Numbered from the stretch's first letter, positions 8,746 through 17,370 are shown. The stretch: DNA of 50,259 nucleotides from Kribbella catacumbae DSM 19601 (GCF_000372465.1 NZ_AQUZ01000010.1:161244-211502), one strand, 5' to 3'. Numbers and translations: made by a program. The notes: generated by a model from the letters alone, not told the origin.

Positions 8746-9114
8746 TCACTCCTGGATCAGGTAGAGGCGATTGTCGTCCTGGTCGTGGAAGGTGAACATC
8801 GGCGGGACCCCCGGCCAGGAGATGAGCTCACTCGTCGCGACGCCCCGCCCGGTCAGCGCGCCGTGAGCCGCGGCGGCATCGGACGTGACCAGCCGGATGC
8901 CGGTGTCGACGCCAGCCGGAGTGCTCTCGGAGCTCTGCAGCAGAGCGATCGAAGTACTCGTGCCAGGCAAGCCGACAACAAGCCACCGCCCACCCAACTG
9001 CGGCAACGGCGCATCCATCAACTTCTCGAAGCCCAACTGCTCGTAGAACTCGAGTGCCCGGTCCTGGTCGGTGACGGAAATCGCGACGGTACGGACGTCG
9101 GTGATGTGCTTCAT
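8746..9114 (-). CDS. VOC (glyoxalase/bleomycin-resistance fold) protein
   Basis: The 122-residue single VOC module starts MKHITDVRTVAISVTDQDRALEFYEQLGF, a very typical first beta-alpha-beta unit with the metal-binding-type first strand. It ends PPMFTFHDQDDNRLYLIQE, with the terminal Glu usual for metal binding. This is the small VOC type found widely in actinobacteria. Substrate and partner are unknown. The start is well supported by AGGAGG eight nt before the ATG. It is not related closely to the VOC protein at 3270, which is of the longer PhnB-like form. It is probably transcribed alone, with a hairpin following it. Confidence 0.9.
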   Translation of the reverse strand: MKHITDVRTVAISVTDQDRALEFYEQLGFEKLMDAPLPQLGGRWLVVGLPGTSTSIALLQSSESTPAGVDTGIRLVTSDAAAAHGALTGRGVATSELISWPGVPPMFTFHDQDDNRLYLIQE

Positions 9115-9180
9115 TTCAGGTTCCTCCTAGGTGTGTTTACCCCTAGGTAGAAGCCACCCCACCGATTTCGACATGCTCCG

Positions 9181-9615
9181 CTAAACCTCGGTCGGTGGGA
9201 CGGCCGCGAGGTAGGCCTCGAGGTCGGGCTTGTCGGCGAGGAGGTGCCGAATCCAGGCGGCACGTTCGTGGTGAGCGACGGCCAGTTCCCAAACGCAGCC
9301 GGTGGAGTGCTCCGGCATCGGTGTGAGGGCGGTGGGCTGGTCCAGCGGTGAACGGAAGTAGGCCAGTGCCAGGTCCACGGCGCTGGTCCACCAATAGACG
9401 AGCACGAAGCAGGCGGGCCGGGCCCGGTGGGCGATCACGAACGCGGCGCGCTCGCCGGAGGTGGCTGGCAGGGTGGCTGACGCAACTGATCTCGCAGCGT
9501 CGAGTAGTTCCTGCCCGGGCTCTCCCTCGACGGCCAAGCCGTAGATCTTCGTCGGCCAGCCGTTGAGCGTTTGTACGCCGTACTGCGTGACGGGCCGCGG
9601 GCGGTAGCTGCTCAT
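9181..9615 (-). CDS. Hypothetical protein, 144 residues
   Basis: I do not recognise a family. The protein is soluble and has no signal peptide. It is rich in aromatic residues in FVLVYWWTSAVDLALAYF (about 90-108). Its C-terminus contains CVWELAVAHHERAAWIRHLL, with a His-His-Glu that could bind a metal, although nothing confirms this. A good Shine-Dalgarno sequence, GGAGGG, lies five nt before the ATG. Codon bias matches the neighbours, so the gene is likely real. It lies between the VOC gene and the DUF3352-type gene on the same strand, with a strong hairpin separating it from the latter. Confidence 0.7.
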   Translation of the reverse strand: MSSYRPRPVTQYGVQTLNGWPTKIYGLAVEGEPGQELLDAARSVASATLPATSGERAAFVIAHRARPACFVLVYWWTSAVDLALAYFRSPLDQPTALTPMPEHSTGCVWELAVAHHERAAWIRHLLADKPDLEAYLAAVPPTEV

Positions 9616-9636
9616 CTCGTCCCTCCGACGCGCACC

Positions 9637-9669
9637 GGCCCGGACAGCTTTGGTTCAGCTGCCCGGGCC
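9637..9669 (-). terminator. 12-bp hairpin after the DUF3352-type gene
   Basis: GGCCCGGACAGC (9637-9648) pairs with GCTGCCCGGGCC (9658-9669) at 11 of 12 positions around a 9-nt loop. It starts 14 nt beyond the stop of the minus-strand gene at 9683 and precedes the Shine-Dalgarno sequence of the gene ending at 9181. Position and stability fit an intrinsic terminator without a U-tract. Confidence 0.6.
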
Positions 9670-9682
9670 AGCTTGATGCGGG

Positions 9683-11689
9683 TTACTTCGCGACTACTCG
9701 GAGGGTGAATTCGCCCTTGCCGTCGTCGGTGATTCGGCTGGTCAGGCCGGCTGAGCGGAGGGCTGCGTAGTCCTTGTCCGCGTTGATCCGCTTGCTCAGC
9801 GACGCGATGGCCTCGAAGTCGACGTAGCCGACCATCACCGCGCCGGAGGTGTCCGGCACCGCCTGCTTGAAGTTCTCGGACTGTCCGAGGTTGCCGCCCT
9901 TGAGTACCTGGTCGGCGTACTCCTGGTCGGTGGAGATGACCAGGTTCTCGGCGTCCTTGGCCTTCTTCAGCGGGATGTTCGCCGGCGTCCGGGTGCGGAC
10001 CAGGTTGAGCACCTTGTCCACCACCTGCTCGGCCTTGGCCGGATCGGTCTTGATCCGCGCGGCGATCTTCGGACCGTTGCTGGAGTCCTTGTCGATCGCG
10101 ATCGCCAGGTTCTCGCCGAGCAGCGGCTTCAGGTCGTCCGGCAACGCGAGGCCGTACTCCGAAGTGAAGTTCTTCGTCAGCTCCGGCAGGTTGAGGCCGG
10201 CGCCGGACTTCTCCAGCTGCTTCCAGACCGTGTCGACCAAGGTGGCGCCGTCGGACAGCGCGAACGCGCCGGCGGTGGTGTCGGGCAGCTTGGCGATCTG
10301 GTCGCCGGCGTTCGACTTGTTGACCTTGATCGACGTGTCGCTGTTCGCGACGCCCTTCAGCTCGACGTACTGCGCGTCGAACCGCAGCGCGGCGGCCATG
10401 CTCCCGTTGGGCAGCGCGGCACGCTGCTCGTCGGTGAGCCGCTCGCCGGAAGCGAGCGCGAGGCCCTTGCTGTCGGCCCAGAACGACACGAAGCCCTGCT
10501 CGCCGAGCGCGTCCATGTCAGCCTTGAACTTGACGTTCTCGGCCAGCGGCGATTCCTTGCTGGAGGCAACGGCCGCGTCGACGACCGACTGCTTCTCGGA
10601 CAGCAGCACATAGCCGTCGGTGAACGCCCGGCCGGGCTTGTCCTTCTCGTTCGCGAACAGCTTGTCGAGACCCTTGGTGGCCTCGTCCTCGTTCTTGACC
10701 TCGACCGCGACGATCGCGTCCGGCTTCTCGCCGTCCGTGCCCGGAACCGCGGCGACGCCGGCCCGGTCACCCAGCCACGGCTTGACGTCCTTCTCGAAGT
10801 CGACGTCGGCCAGGTCGTCGCCGGCGTCCTTCTTGATCAGGTCGAACAGCTTCTGGCGCAGGTCGTCCTGGTCGCTGGTCAGCCCGATCTTTTCCTTGGC
10901 CGACGGGAACTTGAGCAGGAACCGGACGGCGGCGACCTTCTGGCCGGCCGACGGGTTCAAGTCGACCCGCGCGTAGGCGACGGAGTTGCCCGGCAGGACC
11001 GCTGCGGGCTGGCCGCCGCCGGTGAGGCGCGCGTAGGCGAAGACGCCGCCGCCGGCCACAACGGCCAGCACAGCGAGCACTGCGACCAGCGGGATCAGCT
11101 TGCCGCGCTTCTTCGGCTCCGGCTGCCACTGCATGGTCTCCGGCGCCCCGTACGGCGGCTGTCCGCCTCCCCCGCCGTGCATCGGCTGCGGGTAGTCAGG
11201 CTGCCCCTGCTGCGGCCACAACTGCCCACCCTGCTGGTACTGCGGCTGCTGCGGCTGGCCGTAGCCAGGCTGACCCTGGCCCGGCTGCCCGTAACCCGAC
11301 TGGCCCTGGTGCGGCTGCCCGTAACCGGGCTGCTGGCCCTGGTGCGGCTGGCCGTAGCCCGGCTGCTGGCCCTGCTGCGGCCGGCCGTAGCCCGGCTGCT
11401 GGCCCTGACCCTGCTGCGGCTGTCCGCCCGGCTGGTGACCCTGCGGGCCCGAGTAGGGCTGCTGCGGCTGGCCGTAGCCAGGCTGCTGGCCGTGGGGAGC
11501 TTGCGGGCCCTGCCCTGGATGACCGGGCTGGCCGCCCTGGCCTTGGGGCCCAGGCTGTTGGCCCTGCGGAGCGGAGTACGGGTTGTGCTGGGGCTGGCCG
11601 CCCTGCGCTGGGCCGCCGTACGGGCCCTGTGGTCCACCAGCGGCACCCGGGTGGTGCCCACCAGCTGGCGGATTGGTGTGGTCGGACAT
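9683..11689 (-). CDS. Single-pass membrane protein, DUF3352-like, with a Gln/Gly/Pro/Tyr-rich cytoplasmic tail
   Basis: From the ATG at 11689 the protein has 668 residues. Residues 1-195 are low complexity, with decamers around QQPGYGQPHQ; one transmembrane helix spans about 197-221 after a KKRGK stop-transfer signal. The extracytoplasmic remainder (about 225-668) starts VLPGNSVAYARVDLNPSAGQKVAAVRFLLKFP and resembles the actinobacterial DUF3352 family of unknown function. Inferred topology is N-in. An upstream in-frame extension to 12058 exists but has shadow composition, and GAGGGGG precedes the chosen ATG. A hairpin at 9637-9669 follows the gene. Its function is unknown; proline/glutamine tails of this kind often mediate clustering or protein contacts. 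The family assignment is from memory of the fold's wording. Confidence 0.82.
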   Translation of the reverse strand: MSDHTNPPAGGHHPGAAGGPQGPYGGPAQGGQPQHNPYSAPQGQQPGPQGQGGQPGHPGQGPQAPHGQQPGYGQPQQPYSGPQGHQPGGQPQQGQGQQPGYGRPQQGQQPGYGQPHQGQQPGYGQPHQGQSGYGQPGQGQPGYGQPQQPQYQQGGQLWPQQGQPDYPQPMHGGGGGQPPYGAPETMQWQPEPKKRGKLIPLVAVLAVLAVVAGGGVFAYARLTGGGQPAAVLPGNSVAYARVDLNPSAGQKVAAVRFLLKFPSAKEKIGLTSDQDDLRQKLFDLIKKDAGDDLADVDFEKDVKPWLGDRAGVAAVPGTDGEKPDAIVAVEVKNEDEATKGLDKLFANEKDKPGRAFTDGYVLLSEKQSVVDAAVASSKESPLAENVKFKADMDALGEQGFVSFWADSKGLALASGERLTDEQRAALPNGSMAAALRFDAQYVELKGVANSDTSIKVNKSNAGDQIAKLPDTTAGAFALSDGATLVDTVWKQLEKSGAGLNLPELTKNFTSEYGLALPDDLKPLLGENLAIAIDKDSSNGPKIAARIKTDPAKAEQVVDKVLNLVRTRTPANIPLKKAKDAENLVISTDQEYADQVLKGGNLGQSENFKQAVPDTSGAVMVGYVDFEAIASLSKRINADKDYAALRSAGLTSRITDDGKGEFTLRVVAK
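11240..11482 (-). repeat. Degenerate tandem repeats encoding QQPGYGQPHQ-like decamers
   Basis: About 240 nt of roughly 30-nt units inside the preceding gene encode residues ~70-150, including several copies of GYGQP joined by HQGQ or QQGQ. The repetition is at both DNA and protein level. The unit number probably varies by slippage between strains. It is not a CRISPR: there are no unique spacers, and the frame is maintained. Confidence 0.75.
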
Positions 11690-11735
11690 ATGCCCCCTCG
11701 CGTCGCCGGTGGCCTCACCACCGGACCGAAACAGG

Positions 11736-12383
11736 CTAATGCACCTGCGGCGATGACTCTGACGCGGCAGATACCGATCCGGTTGCAACGGGATCCGCAC
11801 GCCAGGTCGTGGCCGCGATGATCGCCGCTGCCAGCGCAGCCCCGACCAGCCAGGCAGCCAGCGGAGTCCAGGTGTGCAACTCCAGCGGCGCATCCAGCAG
11901 ATCGCCCGGCTTGGCCGTTTCCAGCCGCGCCTGCAGCGGATCATGGCCAAGCAACATCCCAACCCCCCAAGCGATCCCGGCCCCGAGCGCCGAGCCCACG
12001 ACGACGATGCCGACCGCCCACGGACCGTAGTTGCGCAGCCACCAGAACAGCAACGCACCCAGTACCAGCGCGGTTAGGAAGCCGATCGCGGTGAAGGTGC
12101 CGTCCGGCCCGAAGACCTTCGTCATCTGCTCCTCGCCGAGCGCGCCACCGTTCTCATCCACGGTGTACTGCGCGAGCGGCGCGAACTGCTGCCACGCCCA
12201 GCCGGCGACGGCACCGGCGACGAGGAACACGGCGATCGTCACGGCGATCGCCTTGCTCCAAGGCATCTTCGGTTCCTGCACGACGACCGCCTCACCGAAT
12301 GGACGCTGTCCGAACGGATACTGACCGAAGGTCTGGCTGTACGGCGCCGGCTGGCCGAGCGGGCTGTCTACGGGCTGACTCAC
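11736..12383 (-). CDS. Four-helix membrane protein, DUF2567-like
   Basis: The GTG at 12383 gives 215 residues. A short Pro/Gln/Gly-rich cytoplasmic start (about 1-45) precedes four predicted membrane helices: IAVTIAVFLVAGAVAGWAW, FLTALVLGALLFWWL, AVGIVVVGSALGAGIAWGVGM and LAAWLVGAALAAAIIAATTW. Between the first two is an extracytoplasmic loop with the GALGEEQMTKVFGPDG segment. This pattern matches the small actinobacterial membrane family known as DUF2567, whose function is not established. It lies 23 nt after dnaE and is probably co-transcribed with it. A longer in-frame reading to 13046 only repeats dnaE sequence in another frame and is rejected. Confidence 0.75.
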   Translation of the reverse strand: MSQPVDSPLGQPAPYSQTFGQYPFGQRPFGEAVVVQEPKMPWSKAIAVTIAVFLVAGAVAGWAWQQFAPLAQYTVDENGGALGEEQMTKVFGPDGTFTAIGFLTALVLGALLFWWLRNYGPWAVGIVVVGSALGAGIAWGVGMLLGHDPLQARLETAKPGDLLDAPLELHTWTPLAAWLVGAALAAAIIAATTWRADPVATGSVSAASESSPQVH

Positions 12384-12406
12384 ATTCGCAAGTGTTGCAG
12401 GTCCGG

Positions 12407-15400
12407 TCAGCTGGCCAGACAGGACGGGCCGAGCAGCGCCTTCAGATCCGCCATCAGCGACGACGTCGGGGTCACCCGGAACCGATCGCCGATCCGCATC
12501 ACCGTCGTCTTCTGGCTGGCCTGCAGCCGCAGCTGCACCTCGGTCATCCCGGGGTGCGACTTCAGCACGTCGCGGAGCTGGTCGACCACCGGCGGAGTAC
12601 AGCGGTTGATCGGCATCGTGATCACCACCGGCCCGCTCGGTCCCTGGGTCAGGTCGGGCACGGACACGTCGGACCCGCTCAGCTCGACCCGGTCGTCGCG
12701 GCGCCGCAGCCGGCCCTTCATCAAGATGATCGCGTCGTTGGTGAGCAGGTGCGCCGCCAGCTGGTACGCCGAGGAGAACATCATCACCTCGATCGAACCT
12801 TCGAGGTCCTCGATCGTCACGATCGCGTAGATGTCGCCGCGCTTGTTCACCTTGCGCTGGACCGCGGTGACCAGCCCGCCGATCGTCACCTGGGTGCCGT
12901 CGGGCCGGTCCTCGTCGGCGAGCAGCTGCCCGATCGTGCAGTCGGTGCCGTTGGTGAGCACGTGCTCGACGCCGAACAGCGGGTGGTCGGAGACGTACAG
13001 CCCGAGCATGTCCCGCTCGTGCGCGAGCTTGGTCGCCTTGTCCCACTCCTCGATCTCCGGCACCGTCACGGTGAGCCGGCTGTTGCCCTCACCCTCGTCG
13101 GCGTCGTCGCCCATCGAGAACAGGTCGAACTGGCCGTGCGCCTCGTTCCGCTTGAGGTCGATCGCCTCGTCGACGGCCTGTTCGTGCACCGCGACGACCG
13201 CGCGCCGCGCGTGTCCCATCGAGTCGAACGATCCGGCCTTGGCCAGCGACTCGATGACGCGCTTGTTGCAGACCGGCAGCGGCACCTTGTCGATGAAGTC
13301 GACGAAGTCGGTGAACCGGCCCTCGGACTCGCGGGCGGCGACGATCTCGGCGACCACGTTGACGCCGACGTTGCGGATCCCGGACAGGCCGAAGCGGACG
13401 TCGGTACCGACCGGGGTGAAGTTCGAGTCGGACTCGTTCACGTCCGGCGGCAGCACCTTGATGCCCATCCGGCGGCACTCGTTCAGGTAGATGGCCATCT
13501 TGTCCTTGTCGTCCTTCACGGACGTCAGAACAGCCGCCATGTACTCCGCGGGGAAGTTCGCCTTCAGGTACGCGGTCCAGTACGAGACCAGCCCGTACGC
13601 CGCCGAGTGCGCCTTGTTGAACGCGTAGTCGGAGAACGGCACCAGGACGTCCCACAGCGCCTTGATCGACTGCGGGGAGAAGCCGTTGGCCTTCATCCCC
13701 TCGGAGAAGCCGACGTACTCCGCGTCCAGCACCTCGCGCTTCTTCTTGCCCATCGCCCGGCGGAGCAGATCCGCCTTGCCGAGCGTGTAGCCGCCGAGCT
13801 GCTGCGCGATCGCCATCACTTGCTCTTGGTAGACGATCAGCCCGTACGTCGTCCCGAGGATCGGCTCCAGCGCGACCGCGAGCTCGTCGTGCGGGTAGCT
13901 GATCTCCTGCTGCTTGTTCTTGCGGAGCGCGTAGTTCGTGTGGCTGTTCGCGCCCATCGGGCCGGGCCGGTAGAGCGCGCCGACCGCCGAGATGTCCTCG
14001 AAGTTGTCCGGCTTCATCAGCCGCAGCAGCGCGCGCATCGGGCCGCCGTCGAACTGGAACACGCCGAGCGTGTCACCGCGGCCGAGCAGCTCGAAGGTGG
14101 CCTTGTCGTCCAGGCTCCGGCCGAGCGCGTCCAGGTCCAGCGTGATGCCGCGGCTGGCCTCGACGTTCTTGACCGCGTCGTCCATGATCGTCAGGTTGCG
14201 CAGGCCCAGGAAGTCCATCTTGACCAGGCCGAGCGTCTCGCAGCTCGGGTAGTCGAACTGGGTGATGATCTGGCCGTCCTGGTCGCGGCGCATGATCGGG
14301 ATCAGGTCGATCAGCGGCTCGCTGGACATGATCACGCCGGCCGCGTGCACACCCCACTGGCGCTTCAGGTTCTCCAGGCCGCGGGCGGTGTCGACGATCT
14401 TGCGCACGTCGGCGTCCGCCTCGTACAGCTGGCGGAACTCGCCGGCCTCGGAGTACCGCTTGTGCTGCGGGTCGAAGATGCCGGACAGCGGCACGTCCTT
14501 GCCCATCACCGCGGGCGGCATCGCCTTGGTGATCCGGTCGCCCATCGCGAACGGGTAGTCGAGCACCCGGCCGGCGTCCTTGATCGCCTGCTTGGCCTTG
14601 ATCGTGCCGTAGGTGACGATCATCGCGACCCGGTCGTCGCCGTATTTCTCGGTGACGTAGCGGATCACCTCGGGCCGGCGGCGGTCGTCGAAGTCGATGT
14701 CGAAGTCGGGCATCGACATCCGTTCGGGGTTGAGGAAGCGCTCGAAGATCAGGCCGTGCTGGAGCGGGTCCAGGTCGGTGATCCGCATCGCGTACGCGCA
14801 CATCGAACCGGCACCCGAACCACGGCCCGGGCCGACCCGGATGCCGTTCTCCTTGGCCCAGTTGATGAAGTCGGCGACGACCAGGAAGTAGCCCGCGTAG
14901 CCCTTCGAGGTGATCACCTCGATCTCGTACTCCGCCTGCTTGCGGACGTGGGCCGGGACGCCCTCGGGATAGCGCTTGTGCAGGCCGGTCTCGACCTCCG
15001 CGACGAACCAGGACTCCTCGTTGTGCCCGTCCGGACAGGGGAAGCGCGGCATGAACCGGCCCTCCCCCTCGGTGAAGGACACGTCGCACTGCTCGGCGAT
15101 CAGCAGCGTGTTGTCGCAGGCCTCCGGGTAGTCCTTCCAGACCTCGCGCATCTCGGCGGCGGTCTTGACGTAGAACTCGTTCGCGTCGAACTTGAACCGG
15201 TTCGGGTCCGACAGCGTCGATCCGGACTGCACGCAGAGCAGCGCGGCGTGCGCGACCGCGTCCTCGGGCTTGGTGTAGTGCAGGTCGTTCGTCGCGACCA
15301 AGGGCAGCCCGAGCTCCTTGGCCAGCTTCAGCAGGTCGCCCTGGATGTTCCGCTCGATGCCGAGCCCGTGGTCCATCAGCTCGCAGTAGTAGTTCTCGGC

Positions 15401-15952
15401 GCCGAAGATGTCGCGGAACTCGGCGGCCGCCTCGATGGCCTCCTTGTACTGCCCGAGCCGGAGCCTGGTCTGCACCTCACCCGACGGGCAACCGGTGGTC
15501 GCGATCAGGCCCTTGCCGTAGGTCTGCAGCAGCTCGCGGTCCATCCGGGGCTTGAAGTAGTAGCCCTCGAGACTGGCCAGCGACGACATCTTGAACAGGT
15601 TGTGCATGCCGCTGGTGTTCTTCGCCAGCAGCGTCATGTGCGTGTACGCACCGCTACCCGAGACGTCGTCGCGGCCGGAGTTCGCGTCGCCCCACTTGAC
15701 CCGCTTGCGCTCGCTGCGATGGGTGTGCGGCGTCAAGTATGCCTCGACGCCGACGATCGGCTTGACGTCGTACTTCTTGGCGGTCCGCCAGAACTCGTAG
15801 GCCCCGAATACGAACCCGTGGTCGGTGGTCGCGATGGCCGGCTGGCCCATCTCCTGGGCGGTTTTGAACAACTCGTCGATCCGCGCGGCGCCATCCAGCA
15901 TCGAGTACTCGGTGTGCACGTGTAGATGCACGAAACTGTCGCTGGACGCCAT
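12407..15952 (-). CDS. dnaE: DNA polymerase III subunit alpha
   Basis: The 1181-residue C-family polymerase is the replicative catalytic subunit. An N-terminal PHP domain keeps its metal ligands in HLHVHTEYSMLDG, TTDHGFVFGAYEFW, GVEAYL and NDLHY. In mycobacterial DnaE1 an intact PHP domain is the proofreading exonuclease, so the same is inferred here. The polymerase catalytic region includes GPGRGSGAGSMCAY and the aspartates of PDFDIDFDDRRRPEVI; fingers and beta-binding regions follow. The C-terminus has an OB-fold segment (VTIGGLVTAVQRKVNKRGD) and a tail domain. Length is normal for DnaE1. A GGGAGG lies 12 nt before the ATG. The gene diverges from the hydrolase gene at 16087. Confidence 0.97.
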   Translation of the reverse strand: MASSDSFVHLHVHTEYSMLDGAARIDELFKTAQEMGQPAIATTDHGFVFGAYEFWRTAKKYDVKPIVGVEAYLTPHTHRSERKRVKWGDANSGRDDVSGSGAYTHMTLLAKNTSGMHNLFKMSSLASLEGYYFKPRMDRELLQTYGKGLIATTGCPSGEVQTRLRLGQYKEAIEAAAEFRDIFGAENYYCELMDHGLGIERNIQGDLLKLAKELGLPLVATNDLHYTKPEDAVAHAALLCVQSGSTLSDPNRFKFDANEFYVKTAAEMREVWKDYPEACDNTLLIAEQCDVSFTEGEGRFMPRFPCPDGHNEESWFVAEVETGLHKRYPEGVPAHVRKQAEYEIEVITSKGYAGYFLVVADFINWAKENGIRVGPGRGSGAGSMCAYAMRITDLDPLQHGLIFERFLNPERMSMPDFDIDFDDRRRPEVIRYVTEKYGDDRVAMIVTYGTIKAKQAIKDAGRVLDYPFAMGDRITKAMPPAVMGKDVPLSGIFDPQHKRYSEAGEFRQLYEADADVRKIVDTARGLENLKRQWGVHAAGVIMSSEPLIDLIPIMRRDQDGQIITQFDYPSCETLGLVKMDFLGLRNLTIMDDAVKNVEASRGITLDLDALGRSLDDKATFELLGRGDTLGVFQFDGGPMRALLRLMKPDNFEDISAVGALYRPGPMGANSHTNYALRKNKQQEISYPHDELAVALEPILGTTYGLIVYQEQVMAIAQQLGGYTLGKADLLRRAMGKKKREVLDAEYVGFSEGMKANGFSPQSIKALWDVLVPFSDYAFNKAHSAAYGLVSYWTAYLKANFPAEYMAAVLTSVKDDKDKMAIYLNECRRMGIKVLPPDVNESDSNFTPVGTDVRFGLSGIRNVGVNVVAEIVAARESEGRFTDFVDFIDKVPLPVCNKRVIESLAKAGSFDSMGHARRAVVAVHEQAVDEAIDLKRNEAHGQFDLFSMGDDADEGEGNSRLTVTVPEIEEWDKATKLAHERDMLGLYVSDHPLFGVEHVLTNGTDCTIGQLLADEDRPDGTQVTIGGLVTAVQRKVNKRGDIYAIVTIEDLEGSIEVMMFSSAYQLAAHLLTNDAIILMKGRLRRRDDRVELSGSDVSVPDLTQGPSGPVVITMPINRCTPPVVDQLRDVLKSHPGMTEVQLRLQASQKTTVMRIGDRFRVTPTSSLMADLKALLGPSCLAS

Positions 15953-16074
15953 GTCTTCGCAGACCTCCCAGAGGCGTGAGTGAGCGGGACCAGCCCACCT
16001 TATGTTGGCCCACCGACAGTCTTGGAACCGGCGCTCCGATGAGGTCGGCGCGCGCCCGATATCCGGTCGCCAGG

Positions 16075-16080
16075 CACACT
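16075..16080 (+). promoter_or_regulatory. -10-like CACACT preceding a leaderless GTG start
   Basis: CACACT followed by the six bases GGGAAC and GTG at 16087 fits the TANNNT-N6-RTG spacing of the other leaderless genes here, except for C at the first position. It helps choose 16087 as the start codon over the upstream GTG (15976) and ATG (16039). Confidence 0.4.
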
Positions 16081-16086
16081 GGGAAC

Positions 16087-16908
16087 GTGCTCAAGGTGGC
16101 AGTGGTCGCAGGCGCGGTGGTGCTGCTGATTCTTGCCCTCGTCTGGGGATTTCAGCGGCACCTCATCTACCTGCCGGACACGGCTGCCGTCGCTCCGGCG
16201 GCGACCGTACTACCCGGTGCGCGGGACGTGACGCTCGAGACCGACGACGGCGTACGGCTTGGCGCCTGGCTGGTGCCGGCCGGCGAGCCGGACCGCGGAA
16301 TCGCAGTACTGGTTGCCAACGGGAACGCCGGCAACCGGGCATCCAGAGCACCGTTGGCGCGGGCTCTGGCCACTGAAGGGCTGACGGTCCTTTTGTTCGA
16401 CTACCGCGGTTATGGCGGCAACGAGGGAGGTCCCAGCGAGCGCGGCTTTGCCCGGGATGTCCGCGCGGCTCAGCGGTATCTGGCTCGGGAGACCGGCCTG
16501 CCGCCCGGCCGGATCCTGTACTACGGCGAGAGCCTCGGGGCCGCGGTGGTTACGGAGCTCGCCACCGAGATCGCGCCCGGCGGGCTGGTACTGCGCTCGC
16601 CGTTTGTCGACCTCGCATCGGTGGGCCGCGAGCACTACCCGTTCCTGCCAGTCCGGCAACTGCTCCGCGACAAGTTTCCGCTGGCGGAGCAGCTCGCCAA
16701 GGTGAAGGCTCCGGTCGTGGTGGTCTACGGAGCCGACGACTCGATCGTCCCGCCGGAGCAAAGTCGTACTGTCGCCGAAGCGGCGCCGATGCTCAGGAAG
16801 CTGGTCGAGATACCGGGCTCGGACCACAACGACGCCGTACTGGTTCACGGCCCGGCTCTGACCGCGGCCGTCGCCGAGCTCGCTGAGCAGGTCACCAAAA
16901 CCTCATGA
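16087..16908 (+). CDS. Membrane-anchored alpha/beta hydrolase (BEM46/ABHD13-like)
   Basis: From the GTG at 16087 the protein has 273 residues. An N-terminal helix (about 3-20, VAVVAGAVVLLILALVWGF) anchors it, followed by RHLIYLPD, a hallmark of the BEM46/ABHD13-like serine hydrolases. The oxyanion region is VANGNAGNR, the nucleophile elbow is YYGESLGAAV (catalytic Ser), the acid is in YGADDSIVP and the His in GSDHNDAV. The triad is therefore complete. It probably hydrolyses an ester or thioester at the membrane face; the substrate is unknown. In-frame starts at 15976 and 16039 would add poorly conserved residues. The 3' end meets the convergent RidA-like gene with only one nt between the stops. 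Confidence 0.9.
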   Translation: MLKVAVVAGAVVLLILALVWGFQRHLIYLPDTAAVAPAATVLPGARDVTLETDDGVRLGAWLVPAGEPDRGIAVLVANGNAGNRASRAPLARALATEGLTVLLFDYRGYGGNEGGPSERGFARDVRAAQRYLARETGLPPGRILYYGESLGAAVVTELATEIAPGGLVLRSPFVDLASVGREHYPFLPVRQLLRDKFPLAEQLAKVKAPVVVVYGADDSIVPPEQSRTVAEAAPMLRKLVEIPGSDHNDAVLVHGPALTAAVAELAEQVTKTS

Positions 16909-16909
16909 G

Positions 16910-17317
16910 CTAGTCAAGTACGGCCGTGGCTTCGACCTCGACGAGCAGGTCTGGTTCGCCCAGGCTGGCGACGCCGAGCAGGGTGATCGGTTTGACCGGG
17001 TCTATGCCCAGCTTGGCCGCCGCGCGGGCGACGCCCTCGCCCAGCTGCGGCATCTTGTCGGGGTGCCAGTCGACGATGTAGACGGTCAGCTTCGCCACGT
17101 CGTCGAACGAGCCGCCGATCTCGGTCAGGGCGTTGCCGATGTTGAGATAGGCCTGTTCGACCTGGGCGGCGAGGTCGTCCGTGCCGACCGGCCGGCCCTC
17201 GCTGTCACGGGCCACCTGACCTGCGAGGAACACCAGCCGCGAGCCGGTGGCGATGGACAGCTGCCGGTACACCTCGGGCTTGGGCAGGCAATCGGGGTTG
17301 ATCAAGGTCACGGGCAC
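16910..17317 (-). CDS. RidA-like protein (YjgF/YER057c/UK114 family)
   Basis: The GTG at 17317, with GGAG seven nt upstream, gives 135 residues, usual for this trimeric fold. Conserved stretches are LVFLAGQVARDSEG and LNIGNALTEIGGSFDDVAKLTVYIVD. Canonical RidA deaminates reactive 2-aminoacrylate-type imines using an arginine in a PARSTV-like segment. Here that segment reads KPITLLGVASL with no arginine, so deaminase activity is doubtful. The protein may belong to one of the non-deaminase Rid subgroups. It is divergent from the TetR gene across a palindrome, which suggests it is that regulator's target. A longer start at 17347 would run into the palindrome. Confidence 0.85.
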   Translation of the reverse strand: MPVTLINPDCLPKPEVYRQLSIATGSRLVFLAGQVARDSEGRPVGTDDLAAQVEQAYLNIGNALTEIGGSFDDVAKLTVYIVDWHPDKMPQLGEGVARAAAKLGIDPVKPITLLGVASLGEPDLLVEVEATAVLD

Positions 17318-17349
17318 GAGGTGGCTCCTAAGAATTGGGGAGAGCAAAC

Positions 17350-17364
17350 CATAACAGCGTTATG
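17350..17364. promoter_or_regulatory. Palindrome CATAAC-N3-GTTATG, candidate TetR operator
   Basis: A perfect 6+6 inverted repeat with a 3-nt centre lies in the 59-nt gap between the divergent RidA-like and TetR genes. It abuts the TetR -10 element (17365-17370) and contains a minus-strand TATGGT that could be the RidA-side -10. A bound TetR dimer here would block both promoters, giving autoregulation plus control of the neighbour. Binding is inferred. Confidence 0.6.
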
Positions 17365-17370
17365 TATAGT
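17365..17370 (+). promoter_or_regulatory. -10 element TATAGT for the leaderless TetR gene
   Basis: TATAGT, six bases (ATTGCC), then ATG at 17377: the leaderless spacing. No Shine-Dalgarno sequence is present. The element directly follows the palindrome, so operator occupancy would cover the polymerase site. Confidence 0.6.

Noticed and set aside
11240..11482. Regular repeats as a possible CRISPR array
   Set aside because: Units are contiguous coding decamers without unique spacers or cas genes.
9683..12058. Longer start for the DUF3352-type gene (to 12058)
   Set aside because: The added 123 residues overlap the adjacent membrane-protein gene in another frame and are Arg/Cys/Ser-rich; ATG at 11689 has a ribosome binding site.
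12299..15925. A 1208-codon open frame on the plus strand opposite dnaE
   Set aside because: It is the antisense shadow of dnaE in very GC-rich DNA: rich in Arg, Val, Asp, Leu and His with no domain, and starts inside another gene. The dnaE frame has full family motifs.
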